Shown here in pieces: positions 1 through 9,435 of a stretch of DNA of 64,000 nucleotides. The first letter of the stretch is position 1. Each line of letters begins with the position of its first letter. Made by a program: the position numbers and the translations under genes. Source of the stretch: Lachnospiraceae bacterium (lineage in GTDB: Bacteria; Bacillota; Clostridia; Lachnospirales; Lachnospiraceae); assembly GCA_017938145.1 (NCBI GenBank), contig JAGBCB010000023.1:1-64000 (forward strand), given 5' to 3'. The notes under the pieces are model-generated. The model searched no databases and was not told where the DNA came from. It saw only the letters and a program-made list of their open reading frames with translations.

Positions 1-137
1 CAGACCAGAGATTTGCCTCCACCTTCCTTCAGATTTCACCTCACGATGAACACCCTTGGTCTTGGCTGTATCCTTCCCACTACTAGGGCGGATTAGGGAC
101 TTTCACCCGTTAGAAACGTGCGCCGCTAGGCGCACAC
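1..137 (-). mobile_element. 5' end of a group II intron, cut by the window edge
   Basis: Read on the minus strand, this begins with a GUGYG-type intron start (GTGTGCGCC) and a GTGCGCC/GGCGCAC hairpin. It continues with AACGGGTGAAAGTCCC and a segment ending CAAATCTCTGGTCTG, which I recognise as the conserved 5' domain I of group II introns in gut Firmicutes. The exact first base is uncertain by about two positions because GTGTGTG is repetitive. The reverse transcriptase/maturase would lie beyond base 1 and is not seen. The intron sits directly 3' of a stem-loop downstream of the RES gene and interrupts no reading frame here. Confidence 0.75.
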
Positions 138-141
138 ACAA

Positions 142-174
142 TGAACGGATTATCCTCAACAGATAATCCGTTCA
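142..174 (-). terminator. 12-bp perfect stem-loop abutting the group II intron
   Basis: TGAACGGATTAT and ATAATCCGTTCA form a perfect 12-bp stem around a 9-nt loop. It follows the RES gene stop by about 30 bases and ends a few bases before the intron start. There is no T-run after the stem; the intron begins where one would be expected. Insertion just downstream of terminator-like hairpins is a known habit of class C group II introns. Confidence 0.6.
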
Positions 175-205
175 CTCTAATCTTATATTCTTGTTAATAG
201 AAAAA

Positions 206-1123
206 TCATTTACACTGACCGTATACATAGTTTACTTCTGACAAATAAATCAATTTTGAAGATATTGCAGGGCAATCAGATGGATTAAATATAACATAGT
301 TAGTACCATCTTTGACGAGAGAACTTCTGAAGCATAATCCATCATATCCAAGATGTTTAACCAAAGATGCAATGAACTGGGTTATCAAGTAGTCACCGTT
401 TTGACTTTTGTTAATCTTAGAAAAATCCCGTTGTATATCATTAAACAAAAAATCCTTGCCATTAACTGTTTCCGTTGGTTCAAAATCAAAATTCACCAAA
501 CATAAATCACGGGTTGGTTCAAGCACTGCAACACTGATAAAATCCTTAATAAAAGGTCTTATTTCAGCAATAGCTGTATGTTCTTCTAATGCTGCGTACA
601 AATAAGAAACTCCTTCGGGATTACATCGGCCAGCACCTGCTGTTCCTGTTGGGGGTGCTGAACTTCCTGTAGCATCAAATCCTTGAAACCCTGCTTCTAT
701 ACGTTGCTTAATCTTTTGAGTTTGTTCGGAATTAGTAAACTCCTCATACTCTCTCCAAAAATCTGTAAGTTTATCTTCAGGAACAATTCCTTTTTTCTCA
801 AAAGCTTCCAATTGCTTAGGTGTAAACTCGATTTTGCAGTAGTCATTCCAGTCCTTCCATAAATTGTTATCATAATCTATCCTTGCACGGTAAATAACCG
901 TTCCCTGCGGCAAATTACATACATTTCGTTTAAACTCTGTCTTCAAAACAGGCAATAGTGGATGTTCAAAAAAGAAACGATTGTTCCTTTTTAAGCAGTT
1001 TTTAAAATACTCCCACATATAGTATTCAATATTGTACCATTCCGGATGCTTATTGTTATTTTGAATATACTGTTCAATAACACCTGTCCAATATGCATCA
1101 TCCGTGTATGCTGGAAAATTCAT
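206..1123 (-). CDS. RES-domain protein (toxin-like fold)
   Basis: This 305-aa protein has a C-terminal RES domain. GRCNPEGVSYLY followed by TAIAEIRP carries the Arg, Tyr and Glu positions typical of the family. Characterised RES toxins degrade NAD+ and are paired with an Xre-type antitoxin, but no such partner is adjacent here, and a long N-terminal half (about 130 aa) precedes the domain. A good ribosome site (GAGGGGGATTTTGTA) precedes the ATG. The gene lies beyond the terminator of the conjugation operon and has its own candidate promoter, so it is probably accessory cargo. Toxin function is inference from the fold only; a solitary RES enzyme with another role is possible. Confidence 0.7.
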   Translation of the reverse strand: MNFPAYTDDAYWTGVIEQYIQNNNKHPEWYNIEYYMWEYFKNCLKRNNRFFFEHPLLPVLKTEFKRNVCNLPQGTVIYRARIDYDNNLWKDWNDYCKIEFTPKQLEAFEKKGIVPEDKLTDFWREYEEFTNSEQTQKIKQRIEAGFQGFDATGSSAPPTGTAGAGRCNPEGVSYLYAALEEHTAIAEIRPFIKDFISVAVLEPTRDLCLVNFDFEPTETVNGKDFLFNDIQRDFSKINKSQNGDYLITQFIASLVKHLGYDGLCFRSSLVKDGTNYVIFNPSDCPAISSKLIYLSEVNYVYGQCK

Positions 1124-1165
1124 TACAAAATCCCCCTCTGCTGTTTATCTATATTTCTAATAATC

Positions 1166-1193
1166 CGTATAATAATCAAAATTTCCTTGTCAA
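1166..1193 (-). promoter_or_regulatory. candidate promoter of the RES gene
   Basis: On the minus strand, TTGACA (1188-1193) is followed after 16 bp by TATACG (1166-1171). The -35 is perfect and the -10 is weak. It lies between the virB4 terminator and the RES start. Confidence 0.4.
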
Positions 1194-1219
1194 TTATATC
1201 ATAATTAGTCCCTAAAAAA

Positions 1220-1267
1220 TAGCCTCTGTATCAATATTTGAACTACTTTCATACCATACAGAGGCTA
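1220..1267 (-). terminator. rho-independent terminator after virB4
   Basis: TAGCCTCTGTAT pairs perfectly with ATACAGAGGCTA (12 bp, 24-nt loop). On the minus strand the stem runs into TTTTTT. It closes the virD4-to-virB4 transfer operon 60-110 bases after the virB4 stop. Confidence 0.75.
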
Positions 1268-1330
1268 AATTCAATATTGACTTTTTCCACAGGCAAAAGA
1301 ATACCTATCTCTGTCCTTTTGCTTCCTTTG

Positions 1331-3859
1331 CTACGAAGCCTCCTGCAGCTTTGCCTTCGCTCTCCGCTCTGCTTCCTCGTATTCCTTGATTTCCTTCATG
1401 TCTGATGTCAGACAGCGATAGATGGAATTGTTCTTTGGGAATACACTGTGGAAGCCAACACAGTTGCTTCCGGTGTAAATCAATCCCTGCCCCCTTGGAG
1501 CCGAGGTAATGGTAGCCACCTGACTGTCCGAAAGATTAAGCAGTGTCCTTAAATTCTCCCGATCCATGGCTGCCTGATTTAGAATCTGGATAAAGTTACA
1601 ATTGGACAACATGGTTCTGCAGGTTGTGGACTTTAATAAATCTTCTACGTTCTGGCTAATGCCCGTCGGAACGCCACCATACTTTCTTGCTCTCTTAAAG
1701 ATTGCTGATAAGGTCTGTGCAATCATTTCATCTTGGAACAGCAGGTGACACTCATCCACCCAAATCCATGTATTTCTGCCACGCTTCCGGTTACGGAATA
1801 ACGTATTCTGGATGCTGTCCAAAATGATAAGCATGGCAATCGGCTTTAACTTTTCACCCACATTTTTGATATCAAATACTACAAAGCGGTTATTGATATC
1901 CACGTTGCTCCGAAATCCAAATACATTTAAGGAACCACTGCCGGTATAAAGCTTTAATGCAATCGCCAACTCTCTTGCTTCCGGCTCCTCACGCTTTGCA
2001 AACTCTGCCTGCAGGTCAGTCAGTGTCGGCATCTGCTCCGGTGGAATGTGCTGCAGCTTTCCGTCCTTCATAAACGGTGCATACAGTTTATGTACACACT
2101 CATCCACTATCGTTTCCTGAATGGAGTTTAATCCAAACGGTGTTTTAATCATTACCTCCAACAGTTTCAGAATGAAGTCTGCTTTTGCCAGTACCGGATT
2201 TGCCTCTTCTTCATCAAACTCATATCCTGCAGAGATTTCTAACGGATTGATATGCCATTTGCCGCCCGGGACAATAGGAACTGTCACGCCCTTTATCATT
2301 TTCGTAAAAGCCGTCAGTTCACTTTCCGGATCCACGGCTATCCCTTGTGCATTACTGTTCAGCAGAACATTCAGCATTTCCACCTTTGCCGTAAATGATT
2401 TACCGGAACCCGGTGTTCCAAGAATAAATCCATTGAAATTCTGTGTTCGCAGCCTGTCATACAAAATCAGATTTCTTGTTGCCAAATTCATGGAATAGTT
2501 GATACCTCCGGCATCTGATAATTCCAATGCAGAAAACGGCATGCTGGCACAGGTCAGCGAAGAGGATTTTAATGTCCGTTTCATTTTCCTCGGCAGCGCA
2601 TTATACAGCAATGGAAGTGTTGCATTAAAGCCTTCCTCCTGCATATCCTCCATGACATGAATACCCACTACATTGGACTGACAGATGGAGTTAATGGTAT
2701 CGGTATATTCCCGAAGCTTGTCCTTACTGTCTGCCCAAAACACGATAGTATGAACGGTTTTAAACAACTTCTCATCATTCTCTATCATTTCTTCCCGCAA
2801 TGCCTGCGCCTTTTGTACCTTTTCCTCTGTTTCCAGAGAAATCATATCCTCCGGTAAATCCTGCTTGATAAGTGCCCTACGTTCCTCAATCTTTTCATTC
2901 CTTGCCAGCCGGATGTTTTTATTCACTATTTTATTAGCTTCCCTGACCGGAATCGGCTGGATATTCATGGTGGAAATCAAATTGAACGGAACATCTGTCA
3001 GCTTGATAAAGAAATCATCTGCCAGACTGGATGGGTATGCATCAATCCGCATGGCACAGACATACATCTTCCCAAACATCATGTACCTCGGGAAAATCCG
3101 GATGGAACTTGGTGCTATCACATCCTTTACCAATAAGCCCATGCCACGGATGTTCTCAAGGTCAAAGGAAGAAATCTCACGGATACTTCCCATTTCATCC
3201 TGTACCCTTGTGTGGGTAAGGAACTCTCCCTGATTATCAATGTTGTTAAGGTCATGAAGAATCTCCAACCGTTTATCCATGGGCACCGGCTGTGCAAAGG
3301 ACTTCACTTTTTTAAAACTGTTATCCACTTCCCGGTCAATGCGCCGGTTAAACATTTCCACCGCTTTCTTATACGAATTTGTGTGAAATCCCACAGTAAG
3401 GTACTTCAGTTTTTCCAAACCGTTGCGTCCTTCCTGTATACGGCTAAGAATAATTTCATTCATCTCCCTGCGAAGATAATCCAAATCATCCCCCGCTTCT
3501 TTCAGTAATGCGGTATTCTTGAATTCTTCGATATTGATGTTCCGGTTAAATACCGATACCGCACATTCACAATTGGCACCAATCGAATTAAAGAACGACC
3601 TCAGTTCAACAAAGATTGACTGCTGTGATTCCTCTGTTTCCGTCTGATAGTTGTTCTCCCCAATGAGGTACATCCTTGTGTATAAGCCCGGATACGTTTC
3701 AATCAGGTTGTCCTTTTCGTGAATCGCATAGATTGGCACGGAATCCTGCACGGTCAGCTTGCACAGTTCAATCGGAGGCTTTTGCTCATAACCGGAAAAC
3801 CCTTTCCTTATCCCTGCAATCACATCATTCTTACTTATTTTTCTTGCTGCCTCTGCCAT
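1331..3859 (-). CDS. virB4: VirB4-family conjugation ATPase
   Basis: This 842-aa protein powers the type IV secretion channel at the inner face of the membrane. It has a Walker A motif GTPGSGKS (about residues 481-488) and a Walker B stretch WIWVDECHLL about 220 residues later. The length is normal for the CTn/Tn1549-type VirB4. The start codon overlaps the end of the PrgI gene, as is usual for this pair, and the gene is followed by a terminator. In related elements an NlpC/P60 lysozyme follows virB4; here the next gene is the RES gene, so the wall hydrolase is either elsewhere or beyond the intron. Confidence 0.93.
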   Translation of the reverse strand: MAEAARKISKNDVIAGIRKGFSGYEQKPPIELCKLTVQDSVPIYAIHEKDNLIETYPGLYTRMYLIGENNYQTETEESQQSIFVELRSFFNSIGANCECAVSVFNRNINIEEFKNTALLKEAGDDLDYLRREMNEIILSRIQEGRNGLEKLKYLTVGFHTNSYKKAVEMFNRRIDREVDNSFKKVKSFAQPVPMDKRLEILHDLNNIDNQGEFLTHTRVQDEMGSIREISSFDLENIRGMGLLVKDVIAPSSIRIFPRYMMFGKMYVCAMRIDAYPSSLADDFFIKLTDVPFNLISTMNIQPIPVREANKIVNKNIRLARNEKIEERRALIKQDLPEDMISLETEEKVQKAQALREEMIENDEKLFKTVHTIVFWADSKDKLREYTDTINSICQSNVVGIHVMEDMQEEGFNATLPLLYNALPRKMKRTLKSSSLTCASMPFSALELSDAGGINYSMNLATRNLILYDRLRTQNFNGFILGTPGSGKSFTAKVEMLNVLLNSNAQGIAVDPESELTAFTKMIKGVTVPIVPGGKWHINPLEISAGYEFDEEEANPVLAKADFILKLLEVMIKTPFGLNSIQETIVDECVHKLYAPFMKDGKLQHIPPEQMPTLTDLQAEFAKREEPEARELAIALKLYTGSGSLNVFGFRSNVDINNRFVVFDIKNVGEKLKPIAMLIILDSIQNTLFRNRKRGRNTWIWVDECHLLFQDEMIAQTLSAIFKRARKYGGVPTGISQNVEDLLKSTTCRTMLSNCNFIQILNQAAMDRENLRTLLNLSDSQVATITSAPRGQGLIYTGSNCVGFHSVFPKNNSIYRCLTSDMKEIKEYEEAERRAKAKLQEAS

Positions 3860-4223
3860 TCTTTACACCCCGTTTCCCGGACTTCTTTTGCTCTCTTTTC
3901 CTTGCATAAGCACGGTTATATAAAGCAAAATACTTGTTTCTTGTGCGATACTTCCGTACCTGATTTTTATAATATTTCTCCTGTAATATCTTCAAAGCTA
4001 CATCCTCCGCATTTAGACCACATTTTGTATACCATCCCAATACTCCGAACACTGAAAGAAATGGCATGGTACACACAATCGTCAAAAATAAATCCCCCAA
4101 CGACAGATAGAACAAAACGATACAGGCGATAATTGCACCGCCGCAAACTGCCTGTCTCGGGTTAAATCTTCCGATGATTTTATGTTCTGTTTCAATCTCC
4201 TTTTCGATTGGCAGTATTAACAT
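3831..4223 (-). CDS. prgI: PrgI-family membrane protein of the conjugation channel
   Basis: This protein of about 130 aa has two close hydrophobic segments (about residues 25-70) and a basic C-terminal tail rich in Lys/Arg, the PrgI/VirB3-like layout. The ORF opens six bases earlier, but AGAGGG is best spaced for the second ATG, giving the typical start MLILPIEKE. The 3' end overlaps virB4 by 29 bases, implying coupled translation. PrgI proteins are small membrane partners of VirB4 in Gram-positive conjugation systems. Confidence 0.85.
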   Translation of the reverse strand: MLILPIEKEIETEHKIIGRFNPRQAVCGGAIIACIVLFYLSLGDLFLTIVCTMPFLSVFGVLGWYTKCGLNAEDVALKILQEKYYKNQVRKYRTRNKYFALYNRAYARKREQKKSGKRGVKNGRGSKKNK

Positions 4224-4282
4224 GTACATCCCTCTTTCTTAAAACCGGTCCCCTACCATGTAGAGGACCGGTACATTAACTT

Positions 4283-4576
4283 CTACGCTTCCGGATTCGG
4301 TACATAGGTGTATTTTGCACCATAGCCATCCGGAGTCGGATCCAGTGTCCAGTCCGCCAGATATTCATTACCGGCCTTGGACACATTTACTTTTCTTAAG
4401 GTTTCTCCCTGAAACAAACGGATAATATCATCCTCTGAAAAGGTTGCTCCAAAGTTCACTTTCCATATGGTAAAGTGACATCCGCCGTCTTCCTCTTTCC
4501 AGTTGCTACAGGAAAAACTCTTCTTTCGCTCTAAAATCTCGCCACCACATAAGGGGCATTTAATTCCGTTTATCAT
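4283..4576 (-). CDS. small zinc-ribbon protein in the transfer operon
   Basis: This is a 97-aa protein. The N-terminal 35 residues (CPLCGG, then CSNW and GCHFTIWK) form a four-Cys ribbon like the C-terminal zinc fingers of topoisomerase I/III. The rest has no domain I recognise. It sits between the TrbL-like and PrgI genes and is clearly part of the operon. Zinc binding is well supported; nucleic-acid contact is inference from the topoisomerase resemblance. Confidence 0.7.
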   Translation of the reverse strand: MINGIKCPLCGGEILERKKSFSCSNWKEEDGGCHFTIWKVNFGATFSEDDIIRLFQGETLRKVNVSKAGNEYLADWTLDPTPDGYGAKYTYVPNPEA

Positions 4577-4595
4577 CTCTCATTTCCTCTCTTTC

Positions 4596-5657
4596 TTATC
4601 CTACCCCACACAGGGTTTTCGCCATGGACTGTGCTTTCAGAACTAAACCAACCTGTGCAAATGCAATCACCAGCAGGTCTTTCAGCCCGGAGGTAAAACC
4701 TGCAAAGTCACCCGAAAGAGCATTCCGTAGTACAGATAACGATATACTGGAACTAAGCGACATAATAAATACGATAATCGCTCCGGATATGGATAATGCC
4801 AGTACATTTTTGATAAATCTGGAACCACTTCCCTGCCCAAAGTTATTGATTCCGGTTGCATCCGCAAAGGCAATCGGAGAAAACGTAGACAGAATAAGTA
4901 TTTCAAATGCCCTCGACCAACAGACTACATTGGTAATAATGACTACGGCATACATAGAGAGCCACGGAATCATTAACTGTAAGTAGACGCCAAGAGCTGA
5001 TACAAATTCCATAAGCCCTGCAAGCAAACCGTCCTCTTCTGATTTGCACTGCTCATACGCCAGCTGTTTTACATCATTTATCAATGCCTGTGCTTCCCGT
5101 GCCGCAGCTGCATCACTGGTTGTCAGCTGTGTAGTTTTTAACGCCAGGCCGGTTCCGATATTTGCAATGCCAAGACAGATATCCTGTGACTTGAACACCA
5201 ACACAACCGTTGCCGCAAATAATCCAAGCTTTAGTACCAACTGCTCTGCCGTCATATCCTGTTCCCGGATGCTCATAAAACTTGCAAAGAATGTCAATAC
5301 CACAAAGCAGAATGCAATTCCGGTCAGAATATCATTCAGCGAAGTAATCAGTCGGGTACTGTTTACGGTATACCCGGCAATCTCAAGACTTCCTCCACTG
5401 AATGTTACCGAAAGCAGTTCTGCTACCGTTTCTACCCTGCCCACATCACAAATATCATCAATCTGGCTCATTACAAGAGCTGTCATTCCCTCCGCATCAT
5501 GCCAAGTTCCTTCTGCACAGAAAGCAAACAGTCCACAGGATAAAAGAAGAAGCAACAGAATGAGCAATACTACTTTTTTCTTAATCCACAGCTGCTGTCT
5601 GTAATAGCGTAGTGCCAATACAAACTGCTCTGTATATGGCTTTACTGATACTTCCAC
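4596..5657 (-). CDS. TrbL/VirB6-like polytopic membrane protein
   Basis: This 353-aa protein has an N-terminal hydrophobic segment after KKKVVLLILLL and several further membrane spans (for example MIPWLSMYAVVIITNVV and the C-terminal third), the profile of TrbL/VirB6 channel proteins. It starts at GTG preceded by AAGGTGG with 6-nt spacing. Its place between the pilin-like gene and PrgI matches CTn-type transfer modules. The assignment rests on topology and gene order more than on sequence motifs. Confidence 0.8.
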   Translation of the reverse strand: MEVSVKPYTEQFVLALRYYRQQLWIKKKVVLLILLLLLLSCGLFAFCAEGTWHDAEGMTALVMSQIDDICDVGRVETVAELLSVTFSGGSLEIAGYTVNSTRLITSLNDILTGIAFCFVVLTFFASFMSIREQDMTAEQLVLKLGLFAATVVLVFKSQDICLGIANIGTGLALKTTQLTTSDAAAAREAQALINDVKQLAYEQCKSEEDGLLAGLMEFVSALGVYLQLMIPWLSMYAVVIITNVVCWSRAFEILILSTFSPIAFADATGINNFGQGSGSRFIKNVLALSISGAIIVFIMSLSSSISLSVLRNALSGDFAGFTSGLKDLLVIAFAQVGLVLKAQSMAKTLCGVG

Positions 5658-5750
5658 TACTTGCCACCTTGCCTTTCTGATAACACATTTACAATGTAGG
5701 CAGCCATGTTAATCATGACTGCCCACGCTTCGGTTTATTTCCTACTGCTT

Positions 5751-6155
5751 TTACAGGCCGCCGAAAAATGTTGTTCCGAGTGTCGTCGGTGTGGCACCAA
5801 TCCAGCCAAGCACCAGTAATGGACCGAATACCATCAAAGCACCACCGATAATCTTCTTGATTGCCTTACTGGTTGCATTCTGGTCTGTTCCGTGGTCATC
5901 ATCACCGGTCATGGTCTTAACAAAGGCAACAATACCAAGTACCAGAAGAATTGCTCCTACCAGTTCCAGTACACCAAATGCCAGAGTACCCACCTTATTT
6001 ACGATGTCCTCTAAACTTCCGGTTGGTGCACAAAATGCCATTGTCATTGCTGCTGTTACCACTGTGGCTACACCTGCCACTTTCTTCCTGCTATCAGCCC
6101 AAACATGATTTGCTCTGATAACTGCATTGTTTATTAACACACAAATTTTCTTCAT
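5751..6155 (-). CDS. Maff2-family small membrane protein (pilin-like)
   Basis: This protein of about 134 aa has a charged N-terminus, a hydrophobic segment around residues 30-45, then two long hydrophobic segments (VGAILLVLGIVAFVKTM and ALMVFGPLLVLGWIGA), a VirB2-like arrangement. Members next to TrbL and VirD4 in CTn elements are called Maff2. The ORF can open at TTG nine bases earlier; AGAGAGG is better spaced for this ATG. It has a copy of the CCCCTCTATAT element 147 bases upstream inside the operon, which would allow separate, stronger expression, as expected for a structural subunit (inference). Confidence 0.75.
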   Translation of the reverse strand: MKKICVLINNAVIRANHVWADSRKKVAGVATVVTAAMTMAFCAPTGSLEDIVNKVGTLAFGVLELVGAILLVLGIVAFVKTMTGDDDHGTDQNATSKAIKKIIGGALMVFGPLLVLGWIGATPTTLGTTFFGGL

Positions 6156-6301
6156 CTTCTTCAACCTCTCTTCTAATGCTTGCTTTTACCGAGCAGTTAA
6201 TAGCCAACACCTACTTTAAGGAGGAGCACGCGCCATAACCTCATCCTTCCTTTCCTCTTATGCTTGTACCGATACAGAAAGCTTCCTTGCTTTCAAAAAT
6301 C

Positions 6302-6312
6302 ATATAGAGGGG
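6302..6312 (-). promoter_or_regulatory. CCCCTCTATAT element, copy A (upstream of the pilin-like gene)
   Basis: This is one of five copies of an identical 11-mer in ICE intergenic DNA, read in the same sense as the next gene. Here it is followed by GATTTTTGAAA. It lies 147 bases before the Maff2-like start, leaving a long leader. The role as promoter or operator is inference. Confidence 0.55.
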
Positions 6313-6342
6313 GAAATGAAATTTTTCTTTGTATTAGAACCG

Positions 6343-6924
6343 TTATCTGTTCATGTGCTCTCTTTCTTCCTGCGCTCTCTTCTGGCTGCGGAGTCTTGCC
6401 TGACGGTCATTCTCCACCTGTACTACCAATGCCGCCTGCAGGGATAAAGCCGGATCACTAAAATTGTGTGCCTGTATTCTGGCAGCCTCAATAAACTTCC
6501 AGTACGCATTTTCACAAATCGGATTACCGGCATCTGCAGCCAGACGCAATTTTTCAATAAAGTGCTGAATGGTAGTAAGGCTCTCCTTCTGTACCACCAG
6601 CGTCGGGTCATTGACTAAGATTGCAATGCGCTCTGCATCCTTCGCCACCTCATCTAATTCATCCATAAAGGTAATCTGACGAAGCGCACTGACACGTACA
6701 TCCGGATTCGGGTCATTTAATACCTCTACCAGATGTCTGGTTTCAAAATATGGTATTGCCGCAAGGCGTTCCATAAGAGAGCCCTTCGTCAGCATTTCGT
6801 ATCTGCGCTCCTGTGATGCCTCGTATGCTGCTTTTTCAAAGGCTTCAATAGCCTCTTTCTTTAACTGCACAGCACCCTTGAGGATTCTTTCCTCTTCCAA
6901 TAAATCAATGTTGATATGATGCAT
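6343..6924 (-). CDS. HEAT-repeat-like protein of the transfer operon
   Basis: This 193-aa, almost entirely helical protein starts 4 bases after virD4 ends. The middle (about residues 55-120, with DPNPDVRVSALRQI and DPTLVVQKESLTTI) reads as two HEAT-like repeats. The C-terminus is strongly charged. No enzymatic motif is visible. Its position between VirD4 and the pilin-like gene suggests a scaffold or substrate-recruitment role, which is inference only. Confidence 0.6.
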   Translation of the reverse strand: MHHINIDLLEEERILKGAVQLKKEAIEAFEKAAYEASQERRYEMLTKGSLMERLAAIPYFETRHLVEVLNDPNPDVRVSALRQITFMDELDEVAKDAERIAILVNDPTLVVQKESLTTIQHFIEKLRLAADAGNPICENAYWKFIEAARIQAHNFSDPALSLQAALVVQVENDRQARLRSQKRAQEEREHMNR

Positions 6925-6927
6925 AAA

Positions 6928-9387
6928 TTAACCTTTCCTTTCTGTCAGAAAATCCGTGGTCTCGTCAAACTCATAGTCCGGCGAAAATCCTGTCTGGAAC
7001 TGCAGGTTTTCCTGACACCACTGTTCTAACGTTTCCTCTTTAATCTGGTTCTGCAGGTTCATGAAAATAATGAATTGCTCTTCCGTCAGATTGACGCACT
7101 TACGCTTGGTAATCTCATCAATCTTTCTTGTAATCTCTTCCTTATCCGCCTGACTGACCGGATTAAAACTCGTTGCCTGTTCCGTAATTTTTTGAATAAA
7201 GTCCTGTTCCGGCTGTATTTTAATTTTTGGCATCTGATAACCCGGTACTGTCTGCTTCCAACTGGTAAGTAACCCCTGCGTCAAAACCGCAGTACGTGCA
7301 TCCAACTTCACAGAATAGTTATCAAGAGCCAGTGGCTTTCCTGCAAAGCTTTCAGCTTCTGTCGGTGCAACATGTCCTTTTGCCCCGTAAGCATACACAT
7401 AGGTCTGCTCCATTGCCTCAAAGTCCACTGCAATATCCAGCTGTGACATGTCAAAAACCTTTGCCTCCGGACAACCGGAATTTGCCGTGTACTTGTAGTT
7501 CGGATGTTTCTCATAGGTGTACTTCTCGGTACAAAACGGACGGATACCACGGATAAACACCAACTGCTCATTGTTCTTCATCCGCTCGATTTCATCTGCT
7601 GTCAGCACTTCACGTCCAATCTGCTGTGCGTTATCCGAAGTACCGCTTTTCGAGCTACCGTAAGAGAATGTCTTTACCGACATTTTTCCAAGCTTCTTTG
7701 ACAGCAGTTCACATTCCGACGGTTCCGCCCCACCAAGGAATACCATGGTGTCACAGTTACCAATGACAACTTCCCAATCATCCTTAAAGCAGGTTTTCAA
7801 CTGTGCTAAGGACTGAAAGATTGGCACCGCCGAAATACGGTACTTACGCATGGTTGAAAGTTTCTCATTAAACTGCGGCACGTTACCGATGTTAGCCATC
7901 TCATCCAAAAACACACGCACCGGTACATCCAGTGCCGGGTCACCACCGTTCTTTTTTGCATTTTCTTCTCCCTGCTTGTAAAGCACCTGAAACAGCTGGG
8001 TATAAAACATAGCAGCGAAAAAGTTGTAGGTTGTTTCGCCCTCCGGGGTAACAATGAATACTGCCGTCTTTTCCTTACCGATTTTTTCAATTTCCATCTC
8101 ATCCTTGTAAGAGAGATTTGCAAACTCATCATTGTCGAAGAACGTTCCTAACTGTACTGCGGTACTGATAACAATGTTCAGTGCTGTTTTGGATGGTGCC
8201 ATTTTAAATGTTTGGTACATTTTCACTGCATAGGAGCGTGGGTTCTTCTCTGCCAGTTCTGCAAACAGCCTGTCCAAATCAGATATTGCCTCACCTTCAT
8301 CCTCGTGGATTTCCAACATACGGAGCATTCGCATCACGTTGATGTAATTTCGTTTTCCCTTGTACTTGGGATTTAGAGTCACGCCATCTTCCAGAAATTC
8401 ATTGTCCTCGTCAAACACTTCAAACTGATATGCCGTACATGCTGTAATCAACGCAATGGTACTGTCCCGCCAGAACTTATTCTCGCCACCGTTTCCTGTC
8501 TTCGGTCCTTCCAGATTAGAAAGCAGACAGTTGGTAAGCACCGGAATGTCGGATTCCTTTTCTATGTACCGCATCGGATTGTAACGGTTGGATTTCGTCA
8601 AATCCTTCAGGTTCAGAACCTTTACCTTGTACCCGGCATGTAAGAACAGACCACCCGACTCCAGTAGCAAGCTGCTGGATGGATCTGTCGATACATAGGA
8701 ACCCAAGAGCTGGATAAGATTAGGAAGGACTGCGAACCTCGATTTACCCGTTCCGCTAGCTCCAAGGTAAAATGCATTTAAGTTTCGTCTTGTCCATCTT
8801 GCATTCATTGACAGGTAGACATCCTGCGAATAAATCTGTGCATTTTCCAGGCATTCCTGCAGTTTTTTCTTTGACAATACGTTAAAACCTTTTGGAAAAC
8901 TCTGATTTTCTCCCACTGGAATGCGCTTCTTGATTACCGTTTTCCCCTCGCTGTTTTTCTCCGTTCTGCCTCCGGCAATCTTTGGGTCAACCACGTATTC
9001 CCGGTAGAATCCTTCCAAGTCATCGTTAAAGCCACCGGAGCCATGGGCATCTTCGTACATGGCGTTATACCTTCGCAAGAACCGGTTATAGCTGTTCATG
9101 AAAAGTACCACCCAGAGCATGCCTGCCGTACCAATGCCAAGGATATGTGTCGGGTAAAACTCCAAGGGATGCTCGGCAATATAAGTTGGCAGATAAATCA
9201 CTGCATCCAATATGGTTGGAGTAAAAGTTGTCTGATCCAAAAGCATGTCCGGAGTCAGATTTCTATAGGCTGCTCCCAGATAGAATCCTGCAATAAGACA
9301 CAGGATAATTTCTACGAGTACCGTTCTTCTGAACTCCTTCTTACACCTTCGTTTCAAATCCCTTTTACTGCTTTTTTTATGAGCCAA
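6928..9387 (-). CDS. virD4: VirD4/TraG-family coupling protein
   Basis: This 819-aa coupling ATPase links the relaxosome to the secretion channel. Two N-terminal membrane spans (about residues 22-42 and 82-98) precede a Walker A GASGTGKS (about 209-216) and a Walker B VRVFLDEMANIG. The long C-terminal tail resembles the CTn-type family. The start is TTG, 6 nt after AAGGTGG; the nearby ATG is out of frame. It is the first gene of the transfer operon, with a CCCCTCTATAT element 49 bases upstream and a very long hairpin about 150 bases upstream. Confidence 0.93.
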   Translation of the reverse strand: MAHKKSSKRDLKRRCKKEFRRTVLVEIILCLIAGFYLGAAYRNLTPDMLLDQTTFTPTILDAVIYLPTYIAEHPLEFYPTHILGIGTAGMLWVVLFMNSYNRFLRRYNAMYEDAHGSGGFNDDLEGFYREYVVDPKIAGGRTEKNSEGKTVIKKRIPVGENQSFPKGFNVLSKKKLQECLENAQIYSQDVYLSMNARWTRRNLNAFYLGASGTGKSRFAVLPNLIQLLGSYVSTDPSSSLLLESGGLFLHAGYKVKVLNLKDLTKSNRYNPMRYIEKESDIPVLTNCLLSNLEGPKTGNGGENKFWRDSTIALITACTAYQFEVFDEDNEFLEDGVTLNPKYKGKRNYINVMRMLRMLEIHEDEGEAISDLDRLFAELAEKNPRSYAVKMYQTFKMAPSKTALNIVISTAVQLGTFFDNDEFANLSYKDEMEIEKIGKEKTAVFIVTPEGETTYNFFAAMFYTQLFQVLYKQGEENAKKNGGDPALDVPVRVFLDEMANIGNVPQFNEKLSTMRKYRISAVPIFQSLAQLKTCFKDDWEVVIGNCDTMVFLGGAEPSECELLSKKLGKMSVKTFSYGSSKSGTSDNAQQIGREVLTADEIERMKNNEQLVFIRGIRPFCTEKYTYEKHPNYKYTANSGCPEAKVFDMSQLDIAVDFEAMEQTYVYAYGAKGHVAPTEAESFAGKPLALDNYSVKLDARTAVLTQGLLTSWKQTVPGYQMPKIKIQPEQDFIQKITEQATSFNPVSQADKEEITRKIDEITKRKCVNLTEEQFIIFMNLQNQIKEETLEQWCQENLQFQTGFSPDYEFDETTDFLTERKG

Positions 9388-9435
9388 TGCATACCACCTT
9401 CCTTTTATCCGTTAATTCAGGACTTATTCAAAATG

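Noticed and set aside
2121..3508. Several plus-strand frames inside virB4
   Set aside because: They are shadows of the long minus-strand gene, with no ribosome sites or recognisable domains.
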